This document shows positions 1-12,118 of a stretch of DNA of 64,000 nt, in pieces; position 1 is the stretch's first letter, and the number at the start of each line of letters is the position of its first letter. The position numbers and the translations under genes are program-made. The stretch is from Rickettsia typhi (GTDB taxonomy: Bacteria; Pseudomonadota; Alphaproteobacteria; WRAU01; Hepatincolaceae): assembly GCA_945888065.1 (NCBI GenBank), contig CAMCZU010000001.1, forward strand, positions 1-64,000, read 5' to 3'. The notes below the pieces were generated by a model. The model saw only the letters and a program-made list of their open reading frames with translations, was not told the DNA's origin and ran no database searches.

Positions 1-1
1 T

Positions 2-277
2 TTTAAATTCTACAGAGTTTATATATTTACCTCTGTGGATACTAAATAATATAGGTATATTACATTTTATAGGAATGTTCCAATCTTTTATGTTAATATT
101 CGGTATATAAAACATTGAGCTACAAGATGTATAGGAAAAATCGTGAATAAAAGAACATTCAACCCTATTTGCAAAATGAAAAATCAAATAATATGCTAAA
201 AATGACCCAAAAGAAATAGGAAAAATAGCAAATTTATATAAATTATTTTTATTTAATTGCTCTTCAATATAGTTTCT
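2..277 (-). pseudogene. Open frame cut by window edge, no ATG start (partial gene or remnant)
   Basis: On the minus strand a frame stays open for 92 codons from a TAA at 278-280 to the window edge. It has no usable ATG near its beginning; the first in-frame candidates are ATT (266-268) or an internal ATG about 50 codons in. The translation is not low-complexity: a hydrophobic stretch of about 20 residues near the N-terminus is followed by a Cys/Ser/Tyr-containing segment. In DNA this AT-rich, stops should come roughly every 11-12 codons, so 92 open codons is unlikely by chance. It could be a gene with a non-ATG start or one that has lost its 5' end. I do not recognise the product. Confidence 0.35.
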
Positions 278-320
278 TTAAATAAAAATATTATTGCATA
301 TAATAATAAAATATTAAAAA

Positions 321-352
321 GCAAAAAGCTATTAAAAATAATAGCTTTTTGC
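321..352 (-). terminator. Rho-independent terminator of the tail-collar-like gene
   Basis: A perfect 13-bp inverted repeat (321-333 with 340-352, six-base loop) lies just past the stop of the minus-strand gene that ends at 380. On that strand it is followed by a run of five T (316-320). Confidence 0.8.
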
Positions 353-379
353 TTATATAATTATATTAAAAGCTTAATA

Positions 380-1540
380 TTAATTTAAATTTAAAAAAAT
401 TTCTACTTTAGAAACATTAAAATCATTTCCTGAAATATTTTGTAAAATAAAATTAAATCCTTCATTAATAGTTCTATCACCCAGTGGCACTACAAAATTA
501 AAATCACAAGGTTTATTTGTATCCCCTACTTTTTTACTTGCATAATCACTATCTAAAAGTGAGTTAGCTTTAGATACCAAAGATAAAGAAAGCTCTTTAA
601 TATCATTAGATGATGCCATATCAAAACTACCAAAAACACGCACCTTTATATTTAGTGAAGCTAAGCTAATTTTTGGTAATAAATCATTTGATGTAAGCTC
701 AACATCAAATGGCACAAAAGCATTTGCTATTGAACTAAAATATTGCCTAAAATTAGTTCCATCGATATTTTTAAATACTACACTTGCATCTCCTTGATTT
801 AAAAGCTCAGAAAAAGAAAATGTATTAAAATTTAAACTTTGCGTATTTTGTATAAAAATATTATCTAAAGGAGAACAAATTAATTTATCAAACCTAGCTA
901 TTGATGCAATTTTAGCATTTTTTAACTTAAATAAGCTAATAACTCCAAAATTATCACCCCTTGTCTCTGTAGCTCCGCTTAGAGTTGTGCTAGCATTGTG
1001 AATATGCGCTCCTGCTACACCTGTTATATTACGAGTGCAATTGGTTGTTTGAGAATTTCTATGGGTATCTAAAGCATCACTCCCACCTCCACCTGTAGAA
1101 TTATTTCTATATCCTTCTATATAAGTATGTTCATGACTCATATCATGAGAGTGCTCTCCGCCTTGTGCAATAGAAGTAGAAGCAGAAACCCCATTTACAC
1201 TAGTTGCAAAATTTTGTAATTCTTTATATATAATTTTGCTTCCAATGTGGCGTTTTGTTCTATTTTGCACATCTGGCAAGTAAAACATATTGTTGTCATT
1301 AGTATTTCCATTTTCACCAAATACTCCAAAAGCTTCTGCAAACTCACTTTTATTAAATTTTCTTCTCTCTCCTAAGCTTCCATCTACATTAATAATGTAG
1401 GCGCTATACCAACCCTTAGCTTCTAAACTTGGTAATTCTAATACACTTCCCATATATTCTATTGTTGCTCCAATAAATACATTATCTAAAGCTAAATCAT
1501 TAACTTTTATATTATTATTTATGTTGTTATTATTTGTCAT
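380..1540 (-). CDS. Phage tail-collar domain protein (microcystin-dependent-protein-like)
   Basis: A 386-residue protein related to phage tail collar/tail fibre tip proteins and the MDP-like family. After an Asn-rich start, residues 20-100 look like a collar domain, ending in the FYLPDVQNR motif typical of these proteins. A His-rich segment at 129-142 and the HIH at 179-181 resemble the His-x-His metal-binding repeats of tail fibre tips. The TETRGDNF motif (191-198) matches the ETRPxN signature that normally closes the domain. Residues 220-386 form an extra domain I do not recognise. No other structural phage gene is nearby and the gene has its own terminator, so it looks like a solitary fibre-like protein, not part of a prophage. 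Family confident; role unknown. Confidence 0.7.
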   Translation of the reverse strand: MTNNNNINNNIKVNDLALDNVFIGATIEYMGSVLELPSLEAKGWYSAYIINVDGSLGERRKFNKSEFAEAFGVFGENGNTNDNNMFYLPDVQNRTKRHIGSKIIYKELQNFATSVNGVSASTSIAQGGEHSHDMSHEHTYIEGYRNNSTGGGGSDALDTHRNSQTTNCTRNITGVAGAHIHNASTTLSGATETRGDNFGVISLFKLKNAKIASIARFDKLICSPLDNIFIQNTQSLNFNTFSFSELLNQGDASVVFKNIDGTNFRQYFSSIANAFVPFDVELTSNDLLPKISLASLNIKVRVFGSFDMASSNDIKELSLSLVSKANSLLDSDYASKKVGDTNKPCDFNFVVPLGDRTINEGFNFILQNISGNDFNVSKVEIFLNLN

Positions 1541-1767
1541 CTCTCTTATCCACCTTATATTTTAGCTTAATTAAATGTTATTTGATATTAAGTAATTTTA
1601 TGCTCTACACATAATTTATACTTAACAAACATAATTATACATTTAAAACATAAAAATGTCAAGCACTTTTGTATTAACTTATTTGACAACTAAAAATTTT
1701 AATTGTAATATTGAATAACTAAATGTTTTTAATTAAAGTGCAATAAAAAATTAAGGTTGCAAAAAAA
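1541..1767. other. Divergent intergenic region
   Basis: AT-rich spacer between the divergent tail-collar-like gene and the barrel protein. It must carry both promoters, but no single promoter stands out and I see no RNA gene or repeat. Confidence 0.4.
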
Positions 1768-2643
1768 ATGAATTTTAAAAAAGTGTTATTTATATTTATT
1801 TTGAGTATTTATGTATTTAATACCAATGTTTTATATTCTCAAGAAACAACAAATACAACAATAAATAATAATTCACAAAATGAAATAACTATTAATGGAG
1901 TTAAATATGCTCCTATTACAACTCCTTCAAACTCAACCAATACTGCTTCTACCACCACCCCTGTTGATACTTCAACACAAAAGCAAAGCACTCCTAACTT
2001 AGCTATTGATGATTTAATTGTAGGCGGATATGTATCTGCTGGATACCTTTTTAATTTAGGTTCTACATATAAATCTAGCATTACATTTTATAAATATAAA
2101 GACCCCAATTATTATGGTCCAAGTGATTCAAGAGAAGAAGAGTTAAATACAGATTCTTCAAATGGCAATGCTTTTTATGTAAAAGTTGGTTATCAAAGCA
2201 TTATGGCTGGGGTTGAAGTTGAACTTAAAAGCACATCTGATTTAAGTAATACTTTTGAATCTCAAATAGATCCAAAATATAATGTTAGAGTTTACAATTA
2301 TTCTCCAGAATTTGGTTTTAATTTTTATTTAGATTTTTTAAGCTCAAAACAATATCTGTTAGCTCCTGTTTTTGGGGTTTCCACTGCTAAATTTGCTACT
2401 CAAACACTATCAGATGGAAAAGTGTATAAAGATAATTATTTTCCAAATTTCGGTATAAAATATGGTATTTTATACAGGCAATTTGTATATAAAAATTTTG
2501 GCTTTGAAGCTTCTTGGTATGGAATGTCTAGATTTAGCAACCATAAAATTGAAGGATGGGATTACATATCTGAAGGACATCACAAATTAATAACTAACTT
2601 TCATAATTCTGAACTATCTATTGGCTTAGTTTATGATTTTTAA
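1768..2643 (+). CDS. Secreted beta-barrel outer membrane protein candidate
   Basis: A 291-residue protein with a signal peptide (about residues 1-24: Lys residues, hydrophobic core, then YSQ). A Thr/Asn/Ser-rich low-complexity linker (about 25-75) follows. The rest alternates polar and aromatic/hydrophobic residues with many Gly and Tyr, and the chain ends in Phe in an alternating strand (IGLVYDF), the usual C-terminal signal for outer membrane barrel assembly. The architecture suggests an 8-10-stranded outer membrane barrel like the small OmpA/OmpW-type porins, but I recognise no specific family. It starts at ATG 1768 shortly after an A-rich leader and is followed by a clear terminator, so it is monocistronic. 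A surface role is inferred from architecture only. Confidence 0.6.
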   Translation: MNFKKVLFIFILSIYVFNTNVLYSQETTNTTINNNSQNEITINGVKYAPITTPSNSTNTASTTTPVDTSTQKQSTPNLAIDDLIVGGYVSAGYLFNLGSTYKSSITFYKYKDPNYYGPSDSREEELNTDSSNGNAFYVKVGYQSIMAGVEVELKSTSDLSNTFESQIDPKYNVRVYNYSPEFGFNFYLDFLSSKQYLLAPVFGVSTAKFATQTLSDGKVYKDNYFPNFGIKYGILYRQFVYKNFGFEASWYGMSRFSNHKIEGWDYISEGHHKLITNFHNSELSIGLVYDF

Positions 2644-2657
2644 ATTATAACAATTAT

Positions 2658-2691
2658 AAAGCTAGATAATTAAAACATATTATCTAGCTTT
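2658..2691 (+). terminator. Rho-independent terminator
   Basis: A 13-bp perfect inverted repeat (2658-2670 with 2679-2691, eight-base loop) followed by T-rich sequence, directly after the barrel protein gene. It partly explains why the next gene should not start at 2695. Confidence 0.8.
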
Positions 2692-2724
2692 ATTTTGCTT
2701 AAAATTAAGCTTATAATAGTATTT

Positions 2725-3654
2725 ATGAAAGCACATAATTTTTTTGCAAAAATTTTTGATAAAATTTTAAATATTGTTGGCTATAAATACTATTTATTTA
2801 TTCCTAAAAATACTATTTTTACAAATAATCCACCTCCTCATATTATAAATAATCTTAAAGCTAATTTAAATACCCCAGATATTAAACTTATTAATAGTAT
2901 TTTATTACTTAACACAATTGATAAAAAAATTATTAAACTTAAAGATTTATCTATTTATTCTAAATTTTATAAATTATCTATTTTTACAAAAATTTATCTT
3001 AAAATTAAATACAAATTACCTAAAAATGTTAAGCTATTAGATGAAGTGTTTAAGCACCATAATGGTTTAAAATTTTTAAGCTCCACTATTTTAAAATCTC
3101 TTGCAAATAAATCTTGTATAACCGCAGGTGCAAGTTGGGGCGATAGCCCCCTTATTTTCAGCAAATATTGCTCCCAAGTTTATGCTTTTGAACCCTCAGA
3201 TGAATTTTACACAATGCTAGTAAATGTAATTGCTAAAAATAGTTTAACAGATAAAATTTCTCCATATAAAAAAGCTTTATTTAATGCTAACACAGATGTT
3301 TTTTTAAGAAATGATATACAATATAACCTAGGCCATTATTTAGAGTTTAGCAAAAATCCTTATAATCAATCAATTTCTACCACAACTATAGATAGATTTA
3401 TACAAAATAACAATATAACAAACTTAGGGCTACTTCATTTAGATATAGAAGGAGCAGAATATAATGCAATTGAAGGTGCAATAGATACAATAAAAAAGTT
3501 TAAACCAATTTTGCTAATTTCTATTTACCATAATGAAAAAGATTTTTTTACAATTAAACCTCTAATAGAAAGCTTAAATTTAGGCTACAAATTTAAAATT
3601 AAAAAGCTTTCAAGAATTCGCTTAGAGGTAATGCTTATTTGCTATTTTGATTAA
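2725..3654 (+). CDS. FkbM-family methyltransferase
   Basis: SAM-dependent methyltransferase of the FkbM (Methyltransf_21) type, which often methylates sugars in glycans or natural products. The Rossmann motif I region reads TAGASWGDSP, followed by an acidic motif (AFEPSDEF) and the family hallmark LHLDIEGAEYNAIEGA toward the C-terminus. I place the start at ATG 2725 (309 residues); the upstream alternative at 2695 lies immediately after the preceding terminator stem and would add only ten hydrophobic residues. The N-terminal 100 residues are Lys/Ile/Asn-rich and not recognisable. Its neighbour is a barrel protein, so surface glycan modification is possible, but the substrate cannot be read from the sequence. 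Confidence 0.8.
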   Translation: MKAHNFFAKIFDKILNIVGYKYYLFIPKNTIFTNNPPPHIINNLKANLNTPDIKLINSILLLNTIDKKIIKLKDLSIYSKFYKLSIFTKIYLKIKYKLPKNVKLLDEVFKHHNGLKFLSSTILKSLANKSCITAGASWGDSPLIFSKYCSQVYAFEPSDEFYTMLVNVIAKNSLTDKISPYKKALFNANTDVFLRNDIQYNLGHYLEFSKNPYNQSISTTTIDRFIQNNNITNLGLLHLDIEGAEYNAIEGAIDTIKKFKPILLISIYHNEKDFFTIKPLIESLNLGYKFKIKKLSRIRLEVMLICYFD

Positions 3655-3679
3655 TAAATTATAAAAAAATTCAATAAAA

Positions 3680-3711
3680 AAAGCCCTTTAAAACCAAAGT
3701 TAAAGAGCCTT
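3680..3711. terminator. Bidirectional terminator between fkbM-like gene and glpD
   Basis: Imperfect 12-bp stem (3680-3691 with 3700-3711) with A-rich sequence on the left and T-rich on the right, lying between convergent genes; it can terminate both directions. Confidence 0.7.
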
Positions 3712-3748
3712 TTGTATAAAAGATAACATATAACTACTTTGTTTTAAT

Positions 3749-5323
3749 TTACTTTAAATAGCTAGTTTTTACATAGTTTTGAGCTATTTTTGTAAATTCT
3801 TCTACTTGATTATCTATCCAAGATACATCTTTCTTTAATAATTTAGCCATATATATAGCAACCTCTTTAGCAATTAATATACACACTTGTGGATCTAAAA
3901 ACAAAAGCCTAATTCTACGAGCTAACACATCATCTAAACTTAAAGCTTGTTCATACTCAATTGCATACCTTACTTGTGCATAATTATAAACATATTTAGA
4001 ACTTAAAAGCCTATCAAAATCTTCTTCATAGCTTTGTAAAATTTTATATGCCGATCCATAAAATCTAAATTCAGATGGAATACTATATTGCTCTGCCTTG
4101 CTTAAGTAATTATGAATTTTAATTTCAGTTGTTTTACTTTTTGCATTTTGTAATAAATTAGTTTGACTTATAATATTATCTACTAATTTTTCACAAATTC
4201 TTCTGTATGAAGTCCATTTTCCACCAACTAAAGAAATTAAATTAGAAGAAGAAATTTCTATATGCTCTTCCCTAGAAATAGAAGAAGTAGAAGATTTATT
4301 TTGCTTTATTAAAGGCCTAATACCTGCATATACTGCCATAATATCTTCTTTTTTTATCTTTTTTTCTAAATAAGCATTCAAATTATCTATAATAAAATCT
4401 ACCTCAACTTGTTGTGCTTTAGGCTCAATAGATGGATTTTCTACAGGGGTATCTGTAGTTCCTACAATAATAAAATCGTGCCAAGGAACAGAAAATAAAA
4501 CTCTACCATCTGATGTTTTTGGAACTAAAAGAGATTGCTGTGTATTAAATAAATCTTTATGAAACATCAAATGCACCCCTTGAGATGGTTGCACTATTTT
4601 TGCTACATTTTTATCATCTAACAATCTTACAGAATCCGAAAAAATTCCTGTAGCATTAATTACACATTTAGTATTTATTTTGTATGTTTGATTTGTTTGA
4701 GTATCTGTAAACTCTACCTGATTTATTTTTCCATCACTATCTTTATTAAAAGCTACAACTTTTGCATAATTTAAACAAAACGCACCCTCTTCAATAGCAG
4801 AATTACTTAATTCTAAAGCTAATCTTGCATCATCAAAGGTTGCATCCCAATAAACAATACCACCAACTAAACCATCTTTTTTTACATTTGGATATTTTTC
4901 AATTAAGCTAGCTTTAGAAATTGTATAAGAACAATGTCCTTTTGGAAATTTAGCTAAGGTATCATATAAAAATAAACCTGCTCTATAAAATGCTAAATCA
5001 ACATAACTATAGCAAGGAATTATAAATTCGCACCAACTAGCTAAATGAGGTGCATTTTTTAATAATAACCCCCTCTCTCTTAGAGAATCCATAACTAAAT
5101 GAAAATGAAACTGCTCTAAATAACGAACTCCGCCGTGTAATAACTTAGTAGAACGAGAAGAAGTTCCTTTAGCAAAATCAAAGCTTTCTAATAATAATGT
5201 TTTATACCCACGAGATGCACAATCCAAAGCACTACCAACTCCAACTGAACCACCGCCTATAATGACTACATCAAAATTATTATCTTTTTGTATTGTTTGT
5301 AAAACTTCTTCTCTTTTTAACAT
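3749..5323 (-). CDS. glpD: Glycerol-3-phosphate dehydrogenase, FAD-dependent (aerobic)
   Basis: Membrane-associated flavoenzyme that oxidises glycerol-3-phosphate to dihydroxyacetone phosphate and passes electrons to the quinone pool. The N-terminal FAD dinucleotide-binding motif is IIGGGSVGVGSALD, followed by the family sequences GTSSRSTKLLHGG and RYLEQF. The middle part has SQGVHLMF and LFSVPWHDF..GTTDTP, and the C-terminal region GGKWTSYRR, all typical of GlpD. At 524 residues it is normal length and intact. It is the last gene of glpF-glpK-glpD, so glycerol is imported, phosphorylated and oxidised by one operon. An 11-base AACATATTTTT repeat occurs twice just upstream of the start; its meaning is unclear. 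No glp regulator lies in the window. Confidence 0.95.
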   Translation of the reverse strand: MLKREEVLQTIQKDNNFDVVIIGGGSVGVGSALDCASRGYKTLLLESFDFAKGTSSRSTKLLHGGVRYLEQFHFHLVMDSLRERGLLLKNAPHLASWCEFIIPCYSYVDLAFYRAGLFLYDTLAKFPKGHCSYTISKASLIEKYPNVKKDGLVGGIVYWDATFDDARLALELSNSAIEEGAFCLNYAKVVAFNKDSDGKINQVEFTDTQTNQTYKINTKCVINATGIFSDSVRLLDDKNVAKIVQPSQGVHLMFHKDLFNTQQSLLVPKTSDGRVLFSVPWHDFIIVGTTDTPVENPSIEPKAQQVEVDFIIDNLNAYLEKKIKKEDIMAVYAGIRPLIKQNKSSTSSISREEHIEISSSNLISLVGGKWTSYRRICEKLVDNIISQTNLLQNAKSKTTEIKIHNYLSKAEQYSIPSEFRFYGSAYKILQSYEEDFDRLLSSKYVYNYAQVRYAIEYEQALSLDDVLARRIRLLFLDPQVCILIAKEVAIYMAKLLKKDVSWIDNQVEEFTKIAQNYVKTSYLK

Positions 5324-5378
5324 ATTTTTAACATATTTTTAACACACTCTTTTAAATTAAAACTTATTTATTATAAGA

Positions 5379-6884
<1,506 letters not shown>

Positions 6885-6915
6885 TTATAAAGATTTACTT
6901 ATCTTTATTCTTAAC

Positions 6916-7674
6916 CTATTTTTTTACATTACTTTTAATAAAGCAACCAATTGTCCAGTCATAAACAACTGCTCCTAATACTCCACCAACGATAGGAGCA
7001 ACAACAGGAACAATCCAAACTCCATTTTCAAAACCTGTATTTTTAAAACCAGCAACTAAGGCAAACAATCTAGGACCAAAATCACGAGCAGGATTAATTG
7101 CATATCCGTGCATTCCACCAAAAGATATTCCAATTGCCATTACTAAAAAACCTACAATAACAGGAGTTAAATTGCTAGGATTGTTAGATGTTTTATCTGT
7201 AATTGCTAAAATTACAAACACTAATAAAAATGTTCCTACTATTTGATCAACAAAACCAGCTAAAACATTTTTCACTGCAGGAAAAGTTGCAAACACACCA
7301 GCACTATGAGAAAAAGTAGGATCAAACTCAATCCATTTATAATAATAAACAGCAAATACAATCATTGCACCAACAAAAGCACCAATTATTTGAGATATAA
7401 TATAAGGTATTACATCTGCCCAAGGAAATCTTTTAGTAATAGCCATTGCTAAAGTTACCGCAGGATTCAAATGTGCACCAGAAATTGAAGCAACATAACA
7501 ACCAAACATCACACCAAAACCCCAACCCAATACAATATTTGTATAACCACCATTCACAATTGTAGATGAAGGAGTAGCAAACACTACAACCATAGCTACA
7601 ACACCACAACCAAATAAAATTAATACCGCTGTTCCTAATATTTCAGAAACATATTTTTGCATACTAGAATACAT
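6916..7674 (-). CDS. glpF: Glycerol facilitator (aquaglyceroporin, MIP family)
   Basis: Inner membrane channel for passive glycerol uptake. It has six predicted membrane segments and the two pore-helix NPA motifs: HLNPAVT (NPA at 70-72) and YAINPARDFGPR (NPA at 194-196). The Asp directly after the conserved Arg (Arg197-Asp198) is the feature that separates glycerol-conducting GlpF-type channels from water-selective aquaporins. At 252 residues it is normal length. The AAGGAG ribosome binding site is strong, and it is the first gene of the glp operon, behind the TTGACA promoter at 7722-7750. Confidence 0.95.
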   Translation of the reverse strand: MYSSMQKYVSEILGTAVLILFGCGVVAMVVVFATPSSTIVNGGYTNIVLGWGFGVMFGCYVASISGAHLNPAVTLAMAITKRFPWADVIPYIISQIIGAFVGAMIVFAVYYYKWIEFDPTFSHSAGVFATFPAVKNVLAGFVDQIVGTFLLVFVILAITDKTSNNPSNLTPVIVGFLVMAIGISFGGMHGYAINPARDFGPRLFALVAGFKNTGFENGVWIVPVVAPIVGGVLGAVVYDWTIGCFIKSNVKK

Positions 7675-7721
7675 AATAAAAACTCCTTAGTTAATTATTT
7701 TAATAAATTAAATTATTTACT

Positions 7722-7750
7722 ATCTTAATAAGCATTTTTAAGAATGTCAA
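7722..7750 (-). promoter_or_regulatory. Sigma-70-type promoter of glpFKD
   Basis: On the minus strand a perfect TTGACA (7745-7750) is separated by 17 bp from TAAGAT (7722-7727), about 48 bp upstream of the glpF start. A short ATAAAA/TTTTAT inverted repeat lies just upstream of the -35 and could be an operator, but this is speculative. Confidence 0.65.
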
Positions 7751-7781
7751 CATATAAAACATTTTATCACAAAAGGTAAAG

Positions 7782-8195
7782 CTATTTATATAATACAATA
7801 TTAGATGAATTAATCAATGAATTATAAAAATGAACCTTATTAATATAAAAGCTATGCTTGATATTATTAGATTCATTTTTTAATAATTCTTCGTATTTGT
7901 TTATTAATTTGTTTATGCCAGATAAATCTAGGTTGTCTAAATCAAATAAATCTCCATCAATGCTAACAATGATTTCATTTTCAGATGATACAAACCTTCC
8001 TTGCTGAATAAAAAATCTTTTTTTTTCATTTCCTTCAAACACATAAATTGTTCCGCTTTTTAACACATAAGCAAAATATCTACCCATAGAAGAAATAGAA
8101 ATATCACCAAAAGCTCCTGGTAAAACAACCATTTCAACTGATTTACTATATAGAGTTTTGTCAAAAGATACTATTTTTAAATTTAAAGATGACAT
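7782..8195 (-). CDS. atpC: ATP synthase F1 epsilon subunit
   Basis: Central-stalk subunit that couples rotation to catalysis and can inhibit ATP hydrolysis. The N-terminal beta-sandwich carries the expected VVLPGAFGDISI segment (canonical form LPGxxGxxxI), and residues 85-137 would form the helical C-terminal part. The 137-residue length is normal. It is the last gene of atpH-A-G-D-C, 20 bp after atpD. The C-terminal half is poorly conserved, as is usual for this subunit. Confidence 0.9.
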   Translation of the reverse strand: MSSLNLKIVSFDKTLYSKSVEMVVLPGAFGDISISSMGRYFAYVLKSGTIYVFEGNEKKRFFIQQGRFVSSENEIIVSIDGDLFDLDNLDLSGINKLINKYEELLKNESNNIKHSFYINKVHFYNSLINSSNIVLYK

Positions 8196-8215
8196 AAATT
8201 TGCTACCTATTATTT

Positions 8216-9652
<1,437 letters not shown>

Positions 9653-9665
9653 TTAACCTTAATTT

Positions 9666-10553
9666 TTATACAGATTCAGACCCAGAAATGATTTCTATCA
9701 ATTCTTTTGTTATTAAACCTTGCCTTGTTCTATTATATTCTAATTTTAAATCTTTTTGTAATTGCTTACAATTTTCATTTGCTCCATCCATAGCATTAAG
9801 CCTAGCAGAATATTCGCTTAAAAAACTTAATGTTAATTTTTTATAAAGCACATAAGATAAAAAATTTGTTAAAAAATACTCAATATTATGTTGCAACCCT
9901 TTAAAGTCTGTAGCAACATAAGAATTTTTGTTTTCATTTGCTTGTAATGATAGCTTATGCAATAATTCTACCACATCTTCTAAGACTATTTTTTGCTCTA
10001 ATACAGAAATATTTTCTGTAGAAATAATTTTTATTCCATCTATATTGTTAGCATTTATTTGTTCAACAATAGCATCAACTAATATAGCAATATCATCAAA
10101 ATAAAATTTTTTAATGTCAGAAGAAATTCCTAAATTTATAACTTTATTATTTGATAATTTTTTAGAAAAATAACTTGCCTTATTTCCAATTGGTAAAAAA
10201 CAAGCTTGAGTGTATTGCAACAATTGTTTTTTTACTTCTTTAAATACATTTACATTATAACCACCACATAATCCTTTATCTGATGCAATAAAAATAATTA
10301 AAGGATTTTGTAAATCTTGTTTTTTTGTAAATAAAAAATTATACAAAATAGAATCTTGCAATTTAATATTATTATATAAATTAAACATAAAACCAAAAGT
10401 ATTTGCAGAAGATGTGTAATAATCTTTAGAATTATGCAATAAGTTTTTAATAACCCCTAAACGAGCTGTAGAAATAGCCTTCATTGAGTTTGTAATTTTT
10501 TCAATTACCCCAACATTGTTAATGCGTTTTTTTATGTCTTTTAAGTTTGCCAT
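9666..10553 (-). CDS. atpG: ATP synthase F1 gamma subunit
   Basis: Rotor shaft of F1. The N-terminal helix begins with the conserved LKDIKKRINNVGVIEKITNSMK, the middle contains the signature SDKGLCGGYN, and the C-terminal helix contains RLNAMDGANENC followed by EYNRTRQGLITKELIEI. At 295 residues it is complete. It sits between atpA (13 bp) and atpD in the F1 operon. Confidence 0.95.
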   Translation of the reverse strand: MANLKDIKKRINNVGVIEKITNSMKAISTARLGVIKNLLHNSKDYYTSSANTFGFMFNLYNNIKLQDSILYNFLFTKKQDLQNPLIIFIASDKGLCGGYNVNVFKEVKKQLLQYTQACFLPIGNKASYFSKKLSNNKVINLGISSDIKKFYFDDIAILVDAIVEQINANNIDGIKIISTENISVLEQKIVLEDVVELLHKLSLQANENKNSYVATDFKGLQHNIEYFLTNFLSYVLYKKLTLSFLSEYSARLNAMDGANENCKQLQKDLKLEYNRTRQGLITKELIEIISGSESV

Positions 10554-10566
10554 TATAAATTATTAC

Positions 10567-12117
10567 TTATTTATTTTCTAGTTGCTTTAAAAATTTTTTA
10601 TTAAACTGAGTTAAAAAATTGCTTATATTATCCATATCTTCTTTTGTCATATCTAGCTTTGTTTTAATGTTGTTTAATACATTTGCTAAATCAACTTTTG
10701 CTAGTTCTTGCATTTCTTTTTCGTATTCTTGAATATGAATCACATCTATTGCATCTAAAAATCCTTTTCCTACTGCAAACAAGCTTAAAACTTCTTCTTC
10801 TAATGATAAAGGCTTATATGGAGGTTGTTTTAAAATTTCTGTCCATCTTTTTCCTCTTTCTAGTAATTTTTTTGTTGATGCATCTAAATCTGAGGCAAAT
10901 TGACTAAATTTTAACATTTCTCTATATTGAGCTAACTCTAATTTAATAGGACCTGTCACTTTTTTCATTGCTTTAGTTTGTGCAGATGAACCAACACGAC
11001 TTACAGAAGTTCCAACATTTACTGCGGGTCTTATACCCTGAAAAAATAAATCTGTTTCTAAAAATATTTGTCCATCTGTAATAGATATAACATTAGTTGG
11101 AATATATGCTGTAATATCATTAGCTTGAGTTTCTATTACAGGAATTGCTGTTAAAGAACCGCCTCCTAGTTCATCTGACATTTTTGCTGCTCTTTCTAAA
11201 AGACGAGAATGTAAATAAAATACATCTCCTGGGTATGCTTCCCTTCCTGGTGGTCTTCTTAATAACAAAGAAACTTGACGATAAGCAACCGCTTGTTTAG
11301 ATAAATCATCATAAAACACAACACAATGCATAGAGTTATCTCTAAAATACTCTCCAATAGTTGCACCTACATAAGGAGCTAAATATTGCAAAGTAGCAGA
11401 ATCTGAAGCTGTAGCAGATACAACACAACTATATTCCATTGCACCCATTTGCTCTAATGTTTTTACCAAACGAACCACAGAAGATTGTTTTTGTCCGATT
11501 GCAACATATACACAAAACATTTTTTCAGAATCTTTAGTAGCTTTATCATTAATAGCTTTTTGATTTAAAATAGAATCTAAAATAAGAGTTGTTTTACCTG
11601 TTTGCCTATCTCCGATAATTAATTCTCTTTGACCACGACCTATTGGAATCAAAGAATCAATAGCTTTAATTCCAGTTTGAAATGGTTCACAAACACTTTT
11701 TCTTTCCATAATACCTGGAGCTTTAGTTTCTACAAACCCAAATTGTTTACAAGCTAAGTCTCCCTTACCATCTATTGGTTGCCCTAAAGCATTTACAACT
11801 CTACCTAATAACTCCTTACCTACAGGAACTTGTATTTGTTTGTGTAGCCTTTTTAAAGATTCACCACTTTGAATTTTTTCATCTTCACCTAAAATTAAAA
11901 TCCCTACATTATCTTCTTCTAAGTTAAAGCAAAGCCCTTGTGCACCACTTTGAAATTCAACCATTTCTCCAAAAGAAACACCTAAAAGCCCATAAGCTTT
12001 ACATACACCATCTCCAACAGATAACACAACCCCTGACTCTTCTAAATTTACATCCATATCCATTGCATCTAATTCTTGCTTTAACACTTCAGTTAAATTA
12101 GTTTTATCTTTAGCCAT
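10567..12117 (-). CDS. atpA: ATP synthase F1 alpha subunit
   Basis: Non-catalytic nucleotide-binding subunit of F1. The P-loop GDRQTGKT lies at 169-176, followed later by [14 protein letters not shown] and the [25 protein letters not shown] segment. It is 516 residues long, as expected. It begins one base after atpH ends, implying translational coupling. All diagnostic motifs are conserved and the gene is intact. Confidence 0.97.
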   Translation of the reverse strand: MAKDKTNLTEVLKQELDAMDMDVNLEESGVVLSVGDGVCKAYGLLGVSFGEMVEFQSGAQGLCFNLEEDNVGILILGEDEKIQSGESLKRLHKQIQVPVGKELLGRVVNALGQPIDGKGDLACKQFGFVETKAPGIMERKSVCEPFQTGIKAIDSLIPIGRGQRELIIGDRQTGKTTLILDSILNQKAINDKATKDSEKMFCVYVAIGQKQSSVVRLVKTLEQMGAMEYSCVVSATASDSATLQYLAPYVGATIGEYFRDNSMHCVVFYDDLSKQAVAYRQVSLLLRRPPGREAYPGDVFYLHSRLLERAAKMSDELGGGSLTAIPVIETQANDITAYIPTNVISITDGQIFLETDLFFQGIRPAVNVGTSVSRVGSSAQTKAMKKVTGPIKLELAQYREMLKFSQFASDLDASTKKLLERGKRWTEILKQPPYKPLSLEEEVLSLFAVGKGFLDAIDVIHIQEYEKEMQELAKVDLANVLNNIKTKLDMTKEDMDNISNFLTQFNKKFLKQLENK

Positions 12118-12118
12118 T

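Noticed and set aside
5324-5345. TTAA-N7-TTAA, the CtrA-box pattern, upstream of glpD
   Set aside because: The motif contains only A and T at fixed positions and is expected by chance every few kilobases in DNA this AT-rich; it lies inside an operon between glpK and glpD.
10683-10907. 74-codon plus-strand frame inside atpA
   Set aside because: It lies entirely opposite the conserved atpA coding sequence, is Leu-rich as antisense frames of AT-rich genes are, and has no ribosome binding site.
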